Assembly (NCBI RefSeq): GCF_003010965.1
Contig: NZ_PGGM01000002.1
Coordinates: 186,001 to 250,000 of the forward strand
DNA length: 64,000 nucleotides
Source of the DNA: Phyllobacterium sophorae
GTDB lineage: Bacteria > Pseudomonadota > Alphaproteobacteria > Rhizobiales > Rhizobiaceae
Reading direction: 5' to 3'
The notes under the pieces are model-generated. The model did no database searches. It saw only the letters and a list, made by a program, of their open reading frames with translations, and was not told the origin of the DNA. Within the stretch, counting starts at the first letter, position 1; the number at the start of each line of letters is the position of its first letter. This document shows positions 8,594 through 18,104 of the stretch, in pieces. The translations under genes and the position numbers were made by a program.

Positions 8594-11573
8594 GCATCCG
8601 GCTCCCTTCTGGATCGAACATGTGGTGGCTGACGATCTCCACCGCGCAATGCTTGTCACGGAGCAAATCCGTGGCGAAGGCGCGGTTGCCGATCATGGAT
8701 GTTCCGTGTTTGACCAGCGCCAATGCAATATATTTGCCGAGGGCAGGCGAATAGCAAGCTGCCGTGACATGGCCGAAGCTATCGGCTGGTTCGCGGGGAA
8801 CTGGATCGGTTACGATGTGACTGCCGCCAGTAATCGATTGATTATCCATCGAAATCAAACCGACAAGGGTAAGCCGGTTTTCGTCCTTGAGCCCCTCGCG
8901 GTTAATCATGGCGGAACCGATATAGGGCTTCTTTTTTGACAGCATCCAATCGAGATGCAGATCATGGGCGGTCGTTCTGCCGTCGATTTCAGCACCCGTT
9001 ACGTGGCCTTTCTCGATGCGCAACGTGCCAAGTGCCTCAAGTCCGTATGGCATTATGTCAAAAGGCTTGCCGGCGGCGAGCAACGCTTCCCACACCCGGG
9101 TACCAAATCCGGCACCGCAATAGACTTCGTAGGCAAGTTCGCCAGAAAAGGAGAGGCGGCAAATCATGATGGGAATGCCCTCGATTTTTCCATGGACGAT
9201 GCCCATGAAGGGCAAGGTCATGTTGTCGACCTTGGTGCCCGTTACACAAGCCTCTAGCACGGCGCGCGCGTTCGGACCGGAAACGGCCGATCCGGCCCAG
9301 ACATCCGTGACTGAAGTCAGATGGACCCGCAAATCCGGCCATATGCAATCGAGGTAGTATTCCAGATGCTGCATGACCGTTCCGGCGTTGGCCGTGGTCG
9401 TGGTCATCAGAAACTGTGTCTCGCCAAGGCGCCAAGTCGTGCCGTCGTCAAAGGCGATGCCATCCTCCCGCAGCATCAGTCCATAGCGAGCCTTTCCGAC
9501 GGGCAGGGTAGAAAACATGTTGGTATAGACCCGGTCGAGAAGTTCGGCAGCATCCGGGCCCTGGATATCGATCTTGCCAAGCGTGGAAACGTCGACAATG
9601 CCAACGCTCTGCCGAACGGCCCGCGCTTCGCGGATATAGGCCTGCTCGACAGTTTCTCCATGACTGCCGTAGATCATCGGGCGATGCCAAAGCCCCGCCT
9701 CATAAGTTTTTGCGCCATTTGCCAGATGCCAGTCGTGCATGGGTGTCAATCGGTGCGGACGCAGATCGCCGTAACGCTCGCCCGCAAGGACGCCGAGGGA
9801 GACCGGGGTGAAAGGAGGACGAAATCGCGTCGTGCCCGCCTCTGGGATCGATATACCACGCACGTCCGCCATGATGGCGAGGCCGGGAACATTCGAGGTC
9901 TTGCCCTGATCAGTAGCCATGCCGAGCGTGGTGTAACGCTTCAGATGCTCCACTGAATGGAAACCCTCGCGATAGGCGAGGCGGATATCGTCAGCGGTGA
10001 CATCATGCTGAAAATCGACAAACGCTTTTTGCGATTTGACGGAAGGTTCGATCTCGAAGACCGGGGCGGGTGAGGCATCCAGCATCGGCGCTTCGACCTG
10101 AGGAAGGACAAGCCGGCTTTTGGCGGAACCCTTGGTCGCAGCATCGGACAGCACGCTGATCGTGTCCATATATCCGGCAGCCGAGCCTGTGGTTACCCAG
10201 TTCTGGTTTGGCTCCGGCGGCAGAAAGGCTTGCAAATCCTCATCCCATTCGGGTTTGCCGCCTGCCTGGCTCGCCAAATGGATGGCAGGAGACCAGCCAC
10301 CCGAGACACCAAGGCAGTCAGTCCTGATCTCGCGGGGGGCGCCCGAAACCCGGCCAGTCCCGGCGTTGAAATGCTGAACCGTGATTGAGCTGAGTGCCTT
10401 GCCCGCATGCGTACCCGTGACGGCATGCCCAAGGAGCAGTTCGGCCCCGGCGACGCTGGCGATATCACGGCACGCACCAGACACATCGGCGCGCACGTCT
10501 ACGATCGCCGCAATATTGACGCCAGCAAGCGACAGCGCGCGCGCAGCATCGTAAGCGCTATCGTTATTGGTAAAGAGCGTGACATTGTTGCCAGCGGCAA
10601 CGCCGTATTCGGTTGCATAGCGACGCACCGCATCGGCAAGCATTACACCCGGACAATCATTGCCGGGGAAGACGATCGGGCGCTCGAACGCGCCGGTTGC
10701 CAGAATGGTCTTGCCGGCGCGAATGATCCAATGGCGCTGACGCGGTTGGCCTTTCGTCCGGTTCGGCTTGAAATCGGATACACGTTCGACGGCGGTGAGG
10801 ACGTTGCCGTCATAATAGCCCCAGACTGAGGTACGCGTCAGAAACCTGACGTTCGGCAGGTCCGCAAGGCCCGCAGCCTTTTCACGTGCCCAAACGGCAG
10901 GGTTGCGCCCATCGATCAATTCGCCGGATGCGAGCAGGGACCCTCCGGCGATGGGCCTTTCTTCCGCGATGATGACCCTTGCCCCTGTTGTGGCAGCCGC
11001 TTCAGCCGCGATCAGACCCGCAGGACCGCTGCCGACGACAAGAACGTCGCAGAAAGCATTCATTCGTTCATAACGATCCGGATCAGGCGCGGTGCCAGCC
11101 TTACCCAGACCGGCCGCTCTGCGAATGAATTTTTCGCAGAACATCCAGAATGCGGTGTTCTTAAAGGGACCGATCGCCGGCCCCATGAAGGTCTTGTAGT
11201 AGAACCCCGCCGAGAAAAGCGGCCCCGCGAGCTGGTTTGCTGCCATGAAGTCATGTTCCAGCGACGGAAAGCGATTTTGGCTCAGCGCTACCAGACCGTC
11301 GTAAATCTCCAGTTCTGTTGCGCGCATATTGGGCTCGCGCACATCGCCTGACATCACGGTAACGAGTGCATTCGGTTCATCGCTACCCGCGGCGAACACA
11401 CCTCGAGGCCGATGATATTTGAATGAACGTCCGAAAAGAGTAATGCCATTGGCCAGCAGTGCCGACGCAAGCGTATCTCCCTGATGGCCGCCGTAAGCCT
11501 TGCCATCGAATGAAAACCTGACCGATTTGGAACGATCGATGCGTCCGCCCCTGGATAGCCGCGAGCCCGTCAT
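8586..11573 (-). CDS. soxA: Sarcosine oxidase alpha subunit
   Basis: Large subunit (995 residues) of heterotetrameric sarcosine oxidase. Order: an N-terminal ferredoxin-like domain (RFSFDGKAYGGHQGDTLASALLANG region, about 18-100), an NAD/FAD-type Rossmann domain starting at DVLVVGSGPAGLIAAEAA (about 177), then a C-terminal folate-binding aminomethyltransferase domain (GcvT-like, about 610-990). This is the complete family architecture. It overlaps soxD (4 bp) and soxG (8 bp). In the usual soxBDAG operon the beta subunit holds the catalytic covalent flavin; no soxB is found here or elsewhere in the window. Confidence 0.96.
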   Translation of the reverse strand: MTGSRLSRGGRIDRSKSVRFSFDGKAYGGHQGDTLASALLANGITLFGRSFKYHRPRGVFAAGSDEPNALVTVMSGDVREPNMRATELEIYDGLVALSQNRFPSLEHDFMAANQLAGPLFSAGFYYKTFMGPAIGPFKNTAFWMFCEKFIRRAAGLGKAGTAPDPDRYERMNAFCDVLVVGSGPAGLIAAEAAATTGARVIIAEERPIAGGSLLASGELIDGRNPAVWAREKAAGLADLPNVRFLTRTSVWGYYDGNVLTAVERVSDFKPNRTKGQPRQRHWIIRAGKTILATGAFERPIVFPGNDCPGVMLADAVRRYATEYGVAAGNNVTLFTNNDSAYDAARALSLAGVNIAAIVDVRADVSGACRDIASVAGAELLLGHAVTGTHAGKALSSITVQHFNAGTGRVSGAPREIRTDCLGVSGGWSPAIHLASQAGGKPEWDEDLQAFLPPEPNQNWVTTGSAAGYMDTISVLSDAATKGSAKSRLVLPQVEAPMLDASPAPVFEIEPSVKSQKAFVDFQHDVTADDIRLAYREGFHSVEHLKRYTTLGMATDQGKTSNVPGLAIMADVRGISIPEAGTTRFRPPFTPVSLGVLAGERYGDLRPHRLTPMHDWHLANGAKTYEAGLWHRPMIYGSHGETVEQAYIREARAVRQSVGIVDVSTLGKIDIQGPDAAELLDRVYTNMFSTLPVGKARYGLMLREDGIAFDDGTTWRLGETQFLMTTTTANAGTVMQHLEYYLDCIWPDLRVHLTSVTDVWAGSAVSGPNARAVLEACVTGTKVDNMTLPFMGIVHGKIEGIPIMICRLSFSGELAYEVYCGAGFGTRVWEALLAAGKPFDIMPYGLEALGTLRIEKGHVTGAEIDGRTTAHDLHLDWMLSKKKPYIGSAMINREGLKDENRLTLVGLISMDNQSITGGSHIVTDPVPREPADSFGHVTAACYSPALGKYIALALVKHGTSMIGNRAFATDLLRDKHCAVEIVSHHMFDPEGSRMHG

Positions 11574-11857
11574 GCCCGCCCACCGTCGTTGATAGAGGCG
11601 GCTACGTCCCGTGCCAAAGCAACCGACGAAATCGCATGGGAAGACATGTCGCGCGTGACGACGAGATGCTGACGGCAGCCGCCCCCGTGCAGCCAGAACT
11701 CGCGGTGGGAGCCGCCCGTGTTGGTCCGGTCATAGACGTAAGCGTTCCAGGCAGCCTGGTCGGTCGATGCCGGTTCGGGCCGTTTTCGTGTTGCATCGCC
11801 CTGATAGATGAATTCTATGACGTCGCGTGGTCCGCAATAGGGGCATTTGATGATCAT
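11570..11857 (-). CDS. soxD: Sarcosine oxidase delta subunit
   Basis: A 95-residue zinc-binding subunit of sarcosine oxidase. The likely zinc ligands are visible as CPYC (Cys5, Cys8), a histidine in the SHREFWLHGGG segment (His51 or His57) and Cys61. Length is normal. It is the first gene of soxDAG here; its stop overlaps the soxA start by 4 bp. Upstream, where soxB would be expected, there are only 336 non-coding bases before the divergent channel gene. Confidence 0.93.
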   Translation of the reverse strand: MIIKCPYCGPRDVIEFIYQGDATRKRPEPASTDQAAWNAYVYDRTNTGGSHREFWLHGGGCRQHLVVTRDMSSHAISSVALARDVAASINDGGRA

Positions 11858-12193
11858 GGTCTCATTATCTCAAGGCGAATCGGTTCACTGGCTATACGGT
11901 ATATTCGACGTTCTGTTTTCTGGAGAGCCAGTGAACAGATTGTGCTGGAATTGGTCAAGACAGGTGCAGATCGACGGCGGGCAGTCTGTTCTTTCAAAAG
12001 CTGTCCATCCCCATGAATCATGATAACCCTTCTACCATGCTATTGTCAGAACACTGGCGCGATCACCAGGAAAGCGGCGATCAGTATCATTGGGCCGACT
12101 TGTACCGGCACCGAAAGTAAAAAGTGCCTTGATTGTGCCGACATGAACGGGCAAGTCGAGAGATGAAAACTATTCGTACATGGATTTGAACCT
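11858..12193. other. Divergent intergenic region soxD / MscS-type gene
   Basis: No convincing coding frame is seen in these 336 bases. They must hold the promoters for soxDAG (leftward) and for the channel gene (rightward). The clearest structure is the inverted repeat at 11883-11936, listed separately. None of the TGTCGCA-like sites found upstream of other betaine genes is seen here. Confidence 0.6.
11883..11936. repeat. 11-bp perfect inverted repeat with 32-base spacer
   Basis: GTTCACTGGCT (11883-11893) and its exact reverse complement AGCCAGTGAAC (11926-11936) enclose 32 bases, 26 bp upstream of the soxD ATG. It may be a leader RNA stem, a pair of operator half-sites, or a remnant of a lost element. 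No U-tract follows, so it does not look like a simple terminator. Confidence 0.6.
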
Positions 12194-14647
12194 GTGATTT
12201 CTCCTTTCCTCCGGCAGATATTGCTTACGATTGCAGCCGTGTTGATTCTGGCTGCCCCCGTTCGCATGGCGGCCGCGCAAACTCCGGCACCCGGGCAAGT
12301 GCAGGCTCCGGTATCGGGTATTGTCGCTGAACAGCGCCCCGCGATCGATGCCTTGAAAAAGCAGATCGCCGATTATGAACAGAAGAAGGACCAGGCCGAT
12401 ACCGACGCAGCGTTGGCTGATCTGCGCCTCAATCTGGAAGGCACTGCAAAGAAACTGCTGGAGATCGGCGTCTCGTTCAGGCCGCGTATCACCGAAATCA
12501 ATTCGCGCCTCGAGCAACTGGGACCTCCACCGGCGCAGGGACAGCCGCCCGAAGCGCAGGTCGTAACCGATGAGCGGATGCGGCTGACAACTGAAAAAGC
12601 CGAAATCAATGCCGTCCTTGGCGAGACGGAAGATCAGTTGATCGAAGTCAACAAGATGATCGATTCCATTGTCGATGCGCGGCGCGAACTTTTTGCCGAC
12701 ACGCTTTCACAGCGAGTGGACATCAACTACTCGCTCGGAACTGAAATCATCACCGCCTATGGTCAAGAACTGCAGTCGATGAATCAGCTGATTTCGTCGT
12801 GGTGGCGTTTCGTTGTGTCGTTCAAATGGCAATCAATGCTGGCGGCAACTTTCTTCGCGGTCATTGCCGCGCTTGTGCTGCTGATCGGCGGGCAACGGAC
12901 GCTGGGCCACCTCTATCTGCGAGACGCGAAGATTGAATCGCCGTCCTATTTGAGCCGTTTGGCGGTGGCCTTTTGGTCGACGCTTATGCGGTCGCTGACC
13001 GTCGTTGTCTTTCTCGCGACAACCTATCTGTTTCTCGGCTATTTTAACGTGTTGCGTCCGGATATCGCTTCCCTGTTCTACATGCTCTTTTGCGTGATCG
13101 GCATAGTCTATTTCGTTCACGCGCTGGCCCAGGCGGTAATCTGCCCCGGAGCGCCCAACTGGCGCCTGGTGCGCGTCGCGCCAAGACCCGGACGTATCCT
13201 GATGGTTTTGATTACGGCCACGGCAACCATGACCGGGCTGGATTACATCGCGGATACGATCAACCAGATTGCCGCGTCGCCATTGTCGTTGACCGTGGCC
13301 AAGAGCCTCGTCGCTACTGTCCTGGTCGGGCTGCTCATTATCGCGATGGCTTTCCTCAAACCGCTGGAAGATGAGGAGACAGGGAAGACCAAGCCGTGGC
13401 CAAGGGCCATGCGGATATTCCTCTTCACCATTGGGTTTGTTCCCATCATTGGAGCGCTGTTCGGCTATATTGGCTTTGCGCGTTTTGTATCTCAGCAAAT
13501 CGTCATCAATGGCGCCGTCGTTGTCACGATGTATCTGGGTTTTCTCACTGCCCGGGCCGTATCTGATGAGAATGCACTTGCAGGGACCAAACTCGGACGG
13601 GCCGTGCAGACGCGCTTCGGCATGGATGAAACAACGCTGGACCAACTCGGGCTGGTGGCCAGCATTGTCATCAATGTATTTGTCGTTCTCTTTGGTATTC
13701 CGATCATACTGCTTCTCTGGGGATTCCAGTGGAGCGAGATGTCGGCATGGTTCCTGACGATCGCTACAGGCTTTCAGATCGGCTCCGTCAATATTTCTCT
13801 GGTCGCCATCGCGATCGGTATTCTGCTGTTCGCCCTGTTCTATTTCTTTACCCGTTGGTTCCAGGGATGGCTCGACAACAGAGTCATGGCCCGGGGCAAG
13901 CTTGATTCAGGCGTGCGTAATTCTATTCGCACAGCCGTTGGATATCTGGGTTTAGGCATTGCCGGCGTCATAGGTGTTTCGGCCGCGGGGATTAATCTTT
14001 CCAGTCTGGCGCTCGTTGCCGGTGGTCTTTCGCTCGGTATCGGCTTTGGCATGCAAGCGATTGTATCGAACTTTGTTTCCGGTCTTATCTTGCTTGCGGA
14101 GCGTCCTTTCAAGGTAGGGGACTGGATAGAGACAGGTGGCGTCGGCGGTATCGTCAAGAAAATCAGTGTCCGCGCCACCGAAGTGGAAACATTTCAGCGG
14201 CAGTCCCTTATCATTCCGAATTCGTCATTCATCAATGGCAGCGTCGGGAACTGGACTCATCGCAACAAGCTGGGACGTGTCGACATTCCGATCGGCGTGT
14301 CGCACAAAGTGGACCCACGCCGTGTTCACGCGATCCTGATGGATATCGCCCGAGGTCACCCGCTCGTATTGAAGAATCCAGAACCTTTTGTGGCTTTTAA
14401 ATCTATAGTCAATGCAGCAATGGAATTCGAAATACGCGTCCATCTCGCAGATCTTTCCAACTCCGGTACCGTTCAAAATGAAATCCGCTTCACCCTGATT
14501 GACCGCTTTGCCGAAGAAGGGATCGAAATGCCCCATCCGCAACAGGACGTGAATCTTCAAATTGACGATGCAGAGGCAGTTATCGAACTGCTGACCAACC
14601 GGGTGAAGTCCGAACTGGCCGCGGAAACGAAGAAGTTGAGATCCTGA
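12194..14647 (+). CDS. Large MscS-family mechanosensitive channel with DUF3772 domain
   Basis: An 817-residue inner-membrane channel of the MscK/YbiO-like group that would release solutes on osmotic downshock. A signal peptide (residues 1-28, ending near AAAQ) leads into a periplasmic coiled DUF3772-type region (about 40-200), several membrane helices, then the MscS core: the pore helix GGLSLGIGFGMQAIVSNFVSGLILL and the cytoplasmic beta domain beginning ERPFKVGDWIETGGVGGIVKKI and IIPNSSFINGSVGNWTHRN. The start codon is GTG 12194. A betaine importer is also encoded in this window, so an osmotic-stress link is plausible but not shown. Confidence 0.93.
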   Translation: MISPFLRQILLTIAAVLILAAPVRMAAAQTPAPGQVQAPVSGIVAEQRPAIDALKKQIADYEQKKDQADTDAALADLRLNLEGTAKKLLEIGVSFRPRITEINSRLEQLGPPPAQGQPPEAQVVTDERMRLTTEKAEINAVLGETEDQLIEVNKMIDSIVDARRELFADTLSQRVDINYSLGTEIITAYGQELQSMNQLISSWWRFVVSFKWQSMLAATFFAVIAALVLLIGGQRTLGHLYLRDAKIESPSYLSRLAVAFWSTLMRSLTVVVFLATTYLFLGYFNVLRPDIASLFYMLFCVIGIVYFVHALAQAVICPGAPNWRLVRVAPRPGRILMVLITATATMTGLDYIADTINQIAASPLSLTVAKSLVATVLVGLLIIAMAFLKPLEDEETGKTKPWPRAMRIFLFTIGFVPIIGALFGYIGFARFVSQQIVINGAVVVTMYLGFLTARAVSDENALAGTKLGRAVQTRFGMDETTLDQLGLVASIVINVFVVLFGIPIILLLWGFQWSEMSAWFLTIATGFQIGSVNISLVAIAIGILLFALFYFFTRWFQGWLDNRVMARGKLDSGVRNSIRTAVGYLGLGIAGVIGVSAAGINLSSLALVAGGLSLGIGFGMQAIVSNFVSGLILLAERPFKVGDWIETGGVGGIVKKISVRATEVETFQRQSLIIPNSSFINGSVGNWTHRNKLGRVDIPIGVSHKVDPRRVHAILMDIARGHPLVLKNPEPFVAFKSIVNAAMEFEIRVHLADLSNSGTVQNEIRFTLIDRFAEEGIEMPHPQQDVNLQIDDAEAVIELLTNRVKSELAAETKKLRS

Positions 14648-14673
14648 TATAGACTGAGGGAAAACAACGAGGC

Positions 14674-14692
14674 GTTCAGTTGCTGTTCAGTT
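14674..14692 (+). promoter_or_regulatory. Direct repeat GTTCAGTT, 11-bp period
   Basis: GTTCAGTT occurs at 14674-14681 and again at 14685-14692, exactly 11 bp apart, 77 bp upstream of the secreted protein gene at 14769. An 11-bp direct repeat is the usual shape of an OmpR/PhoB-type response-regulator site. The regulator is unknown. Confidence 0.4.
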
Positions 14693-14768
14693 TGATGCCG
14701 CTATAACTGTTATTGAAAAGGGCGGTTGGGCTCTTGTTAACAGGGGCGGTGGAGACACCGGGTAAGAA

Positions 14769-15032
14769 ATGAACAAGTTTGCTGTTGCGGTTCTTCTGAG
14801 CGTCATCTTTGCTGGACCGGCATTTGCTGCCAGCGTCAAGAACGATGAAGCGAGTGCCCAGACCCTTGTTGTCACCGAGGGTTCGAGCAAGACTGAATTG
14901 CAGGTTGGCGCCGGTGAAACGGTTGAGTTCTGCAATAGCGGTTGCTTTGTTACATTTCCCAATGGGGACCGCGAAGCGTTGACGGGCGGTGAAACTGTTG
15001 AAATCAAGGGCGGGAAAGTCTCGATCAAATAA
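14769..15032 (+). CDS. Small secreted protein of unknown function
   Basis: An 87-residue protein with a clear signal peptide (MNKFAVAVLLSVIFAGPAFA, cleavage after residue 20 or so) and a mature part of about 66 residues containing two cysteines in EFCNSGCF, which could form a disulfide or bind a metal. The mature part is beta-rich and acidic. No family is recognised. The gene is followed by a strong terminator (15066-15093) and preceded by an 11-bp-period direct repeat, so it looks like a single-gene, regulated envelope protein. Confidence 0.82.
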   Translation: MNKFAVAVLLSVIFAGPAFAASVKNDEASAQTLVVTEGSSKTELQVGAGETVEFCNSGCFVTFPNGDREALTGGETVEIKGGKVSIK

Positions 15033-15065
15033 TCTACCTGTTTGCCCCGGCGAAAAGTTCACGAG

Positions 15066-15093
15066 CCGGCTGAATTCATTTCAGCCGGTTTTT
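15066..15093 (+). terminator. Rho-independent terminator
   Basis: CCGGCTGAA pairs with TTCAGCCGG around a 5-base loop and is followed by TTTTTAATT. It ends the small secreted protein transcript. Confidence 0.85.
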
Positions 15094-15246
15094 AATTATT
15101 CATTCACTGTCGATACTCTTTTCCAAACTATTAATCGCGGCACGCATTGAGGTTCACCCTTCATTTTTACTTTCCCGGTAAGTCATCCGCTGATAGGCAA
15201 TTAATATTGCTGGCGTCGAGTGGGAAAATGACTTCAGGGACATGTT

Positions 15247-16689
15247 GTGGTGGATGCTCAGTCAGAAAACAAGGCAATCGATCTCGTAGTAGATCTTGAT
15301 GGCACACTGATTGCCACTGATCTTCTATGGGAAAGTACCTTCCAACTGCTCAAACAGAATATGCTGTATCTTTTCCTTTTGCCGATATGGGCTCTGACAG
15401 GAAAAGGATATCTCAAGCATCAGATATCGCTTCGTGTGGCAATCGATCCGACCGTGCTTCCATATAGGGGAGATTTCATTGCCTACCTGCGCGAGGAACA
15501 CGGAAAGGGGCGCCGCCTGGTGCTCGCGACGGGAGCGGCCCGCAGGTTTGCCGAAAGCATAGCTGCGCATCTTGGTTTTTTTGATGCAGTCTATGCAACC
15601 GATGGAACCCGCAATCTGACATCCGCCCACAAGACCAAATTTCTACTTGAAACCTTTGGCAACGTTAAGTTCGCCTATGCGGGAAACAGCAAGGCAGACG
15701 TCCCCGTGTTCAACGCGGCGAGCGAAGCTGTCGTTGTTGCGCCGGACCGAGCCGCGGCAAAGTGGCAGCGTGCGCATTCGGCCCGGCTGTTCGAGGCGCC
15801 GAAAACCAATTGGAAGACTTTTTTCAAGATGCTGCGTGCGCATCAATGGATGAAGAATACCCTGATCTTCGTTCCGGTCATACTCGATCATGAGATCATG
15901 AACTGGAGCATTTTGCGCGATGCAGTCGTTGCATTCCTTGCATTTTCTGCAGCAGCGTCGGCAATCTATATCGTCAACGATCTGTTTGACCTCCCGCTGG
16001 ATCGCCAGCATGCCCGCAAGAGAAACCGGGCGTTTGCCAGCGGAGCATTTTCCATCGCCTTTGGTCTGAAAGTGTCCGTCGGGCTGCTCATTCTGGCCGG
16101 ACTGCTTGCTGCTCAACTGCATTGGATATTTGCTGCGGTGCTGGGGGCATATCTCATTACCACCACGGCCTATTCATTGTCATTGAAGCGAATGTTGCTC
16201 ATCGACGTTTTGACGCTCGCGGGCCTTTATACACTGCGCATCCTGGCTGGAGCCGCCGCCACCCAGATTGAAGGGTCATTCTGGCTATTGGCCTTCTCGT
16301 CGTTCTTCTTTCTATCGCTGGCTCTCGTCAAGCGTTACGTCGAACTGCAAAATACGGCTCTGGTTGAAAAGAGCCGCATCGCAGGCAGAGGATACCGCCA
16401 AGCCGATCGGGAAGTGGTCGCCCAATGTGGCGTCGCATCAGCTTTTGCCGCTGCGACAGTTCTCGCGCTCTATGTCAACAGCGATGCGGTGGTCAGTCTT
16501 TATTCCTACCCATGGATGATCTGGCCACTGTGTCCTATCGTGCTCTATCTAAATATCCGCATCTGGATCCTGGCACATCGGAACGAGATGCATGACGATC
16601 CCGTCGTCTTCATCATTTCCGACTGGCGCAGCCAAATGGTGATCGCTATTGGCGCCGCATTGCTGCTCTATGGCGGCATGCGTTCGTGA
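15247..16689 (+). CDS. HAD phosphatase-UbiA prenyltransferase fusion (DPPR synthase-like)
   Basis: A 480-residue protein with an N-terminal HAD hydrolase domain (VVDLDGTLIATD; nucleophile Asp16 and Asp18; about 1-190) fused to a UbiA-family membrane prenyltransferase (about 195-480). The UbiA part has the NDxxDxxxD motif (NDLFDLPLDRQHARKRNR) and the second loop near LKRMLLIDVLTLAGLYTLRI. Best-known relatives are decaprenyl-phosphate phosphoribosyltransferase (mycobacterial Rv3806c) and rhizobial NoeC. The HAD domain could remove the 5-phosphate from the product. GTG start at 15247. The stop overlaps the next gene (GTGA), a DprE1-like oxidase, which supports a polyprenyl-phosphoryl-pentose role. 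Confidence 0.88.
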   Translation: MVDAQSENKAIDLVVDLDGTLIATDLLWESTFQLLKQNMLYLFLLPIWALTGKGYLKHQISLRVAIDPTVLPYRGDFIAYLREEHGKGRRLVLATGAARRFAESIAAHLGFFDAVYATDGTRNLTSAHKTKFLLETFGNVKFAYAGNSKADVPVFNAASEAVVVAPDRAAAKWQRAHSARLFEAPKTNWKTFFKMLRAHQWMKNTLIFVPVILDHEIMNWSILRDAVVAFLAFSAAASAIYIVNDLFDLPLDRQHARKRNRAFASGAFSIAFGLKVSVGLLILAGLLAAQLHWIFAAVLGAYLITTTAYSLSLKRMLLIDVLTLAGLYTLRILAGAAATQIEGSFWLLAFSSFFFLSLALVKRYVELQNTALVEKSRIAGRGYRQADREVVAQCGVASAFAAATVLALYVNSDAVVSLYSYPWMIWPLCPIVLYLNIRIWILAHRNEMHDDPVVFIISDWRSQMVIAIGAALLLYGGMRS

Positions 16690-18008
16690 TCAGTACTTAC
16701 GACAGTTTCGGGCTGATCGACCGGCGCTCGCGTGCCTCGATTTCGCTTGACGCCGCGCGACAGGTCTTCGAGCATGGAAATCCACAGCCGGGCAGCTTCT
16801 TGCCATTCGGCAATGGCAAGTCTTATGGCGACAGCTGCCATAATGATCATGGTACGCTGGTTGACATGCGAGGCAGCGATGGACTCGTTTCGTTCGATCC
16901 GCAGACCGGTCTGCTGGTGGCGGAAGCCGGTATCCTGCTTTCAGAAATCCTCACGATAGCCGCGCCGCTTGGGTACTTCCTGCCGGTAACGCCCGGTACG
17001 CGTTTCGTTACGCTCGGTGGTGCCATTGCCAATGACGTTCATGGCAAGAACCACCATCGCCGTGGCACATTCGGCCATCATGTCGAGCGGTTCGATTTAT
17101 TGAAATCCGATGGTTCGGTCGTGCCGTGCTCCGCAGCGATGAATTCCGGATTATTTGCCGCGACCATCGGCGGCCTTGGCCTTACCGGTATTATCCTGTC
17201 CGCCAGTATCCGGTTGATGAAAGTCACGTCGCTGGATGTGATGGAACGGATACAAGCCTTCGCCTCACTTGATGAGTATTTCGATCTCGCGCCCCAGGCC
17301 GACATTGATAATGAATATGCTGTCGCCTGGGTAGATCAGCTTCAGGCAGGAGTCAGCGCAGGACGCGGTGTCCTGATTACGGGAAACCACGCGGATAACG
17401 GAAATTTCAAGGTCGGGACAAAGGCATCGAGGCTTGGTGTGCCGTTCGATCTTCCTGTCTCGGCGTTGAACCGTCCGAGCCTGAGGCTTTTCAATGGCGC
17501 CTACTATCACTTGAAGGGCCGAAAACACGAGCCGCATCTTTGCGACTATCAGACGTTTTTTTACCCGCTTGATCAGATTTCCAATTGGAACAGACTTTAT
17601 GGACGCAGGGGCCTCTACCAGCATCAGAGCGTGATCCCTGAAGCACAGGCTCGACTCGTCATACCGCAAATGCTTGCTGCAACACGCGAGGCTGGGCAAA
17701 ATTCGTTCCTGACCGTGCTCAAACGCTTCGGCGCGATCACCTCACCGGGTTTCATGTCGTTTCCGCGGCCCGGCTATACTTTGACCGTGGACTTCCCCAA
17801 CCGCGGCACCCGCACCCTGGCATTGCTGCAACGTCTCGATCAGATGACGGTCCAAGCCGGAGGGCGGGTGAACCCCTACAAGGATCAGCGGATGGGTGCT
17901 GCAGTTTTCAAGGCTGGCTTCCCGGCATGGAGAAGGCTGGAAAAGGAGCGTGATCCGGCATTCATTTCCAATTTCTGGGCGCGAACTGCGTTATCGCAGG
18001 AGAATTAG
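16686..18008 (+). CDS. FAD-binding oxidoreductase, DprE1-like
   Basis: A 440-residue flavoprotein of the FAD_binding_4/VAO family. The FAD domain shows FLPFGNGKSYGDSC and PVTPGTRFVTLGGAIANDVHGKNHH, with the latter matching the DprE1 PGT..VTVGGAIA..VHGKNHH pattern. DprE1 oxidises the C2 hydroxyl of decaprenylphosphoryl-ribose as the first half of its epimerisation to arabinose. It overlaps the UbiA-HAD gene by 4 bp with a GTG start. The exact sugar in this organism is not known. Confidence 0.88.
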   Translation: MISTYDSFGLIDRRSRASISLDAARQVFEHGNPQPGSFLPFGNGKSYGDSCHNDHGTLVDMRGSDGLVSFDPQTGLLVAEAGILLSEILTIAAPLGYFLPVTPGTRFVTLGGAIANDVHGKNHHRRGTFGHHVERFDLLKSDGSVVPCSAAMNSGLFAATIGGLGLTGIILSASIRLMKVTSLDVMERIQAFASLDEYFDLAPQADIDNEYAVAWVDQLQAGVSAGRGVLITGNHADNGNFKVGTKASRLGVPFDLPVSALNRPSLRLFNGAYYHLKGRKHEPHLCDYQTFFYPLDQISNWNRLYGRRGLYQHQSVIPEAQARLVIPQMLAATREAGQNSFLTVLKRFGAITSPGFMSFPRPGYTLTVDFPNRGTRTLALLQRLDQMTVQAGGRVNPYKDQRMGAAVFKAGFPAWRRLEKERDPAFISNFWARTALSQEN

Positions 18009-18104
18009 GCGAATGCGTCAGGTGCTTCAAATTTTAGCAATGTGCTTGGTGTCTTTTCAACGCTGGGTTGTTATTGGGTCAATGAGCTAAAGGACCGATC
18101 TGAC

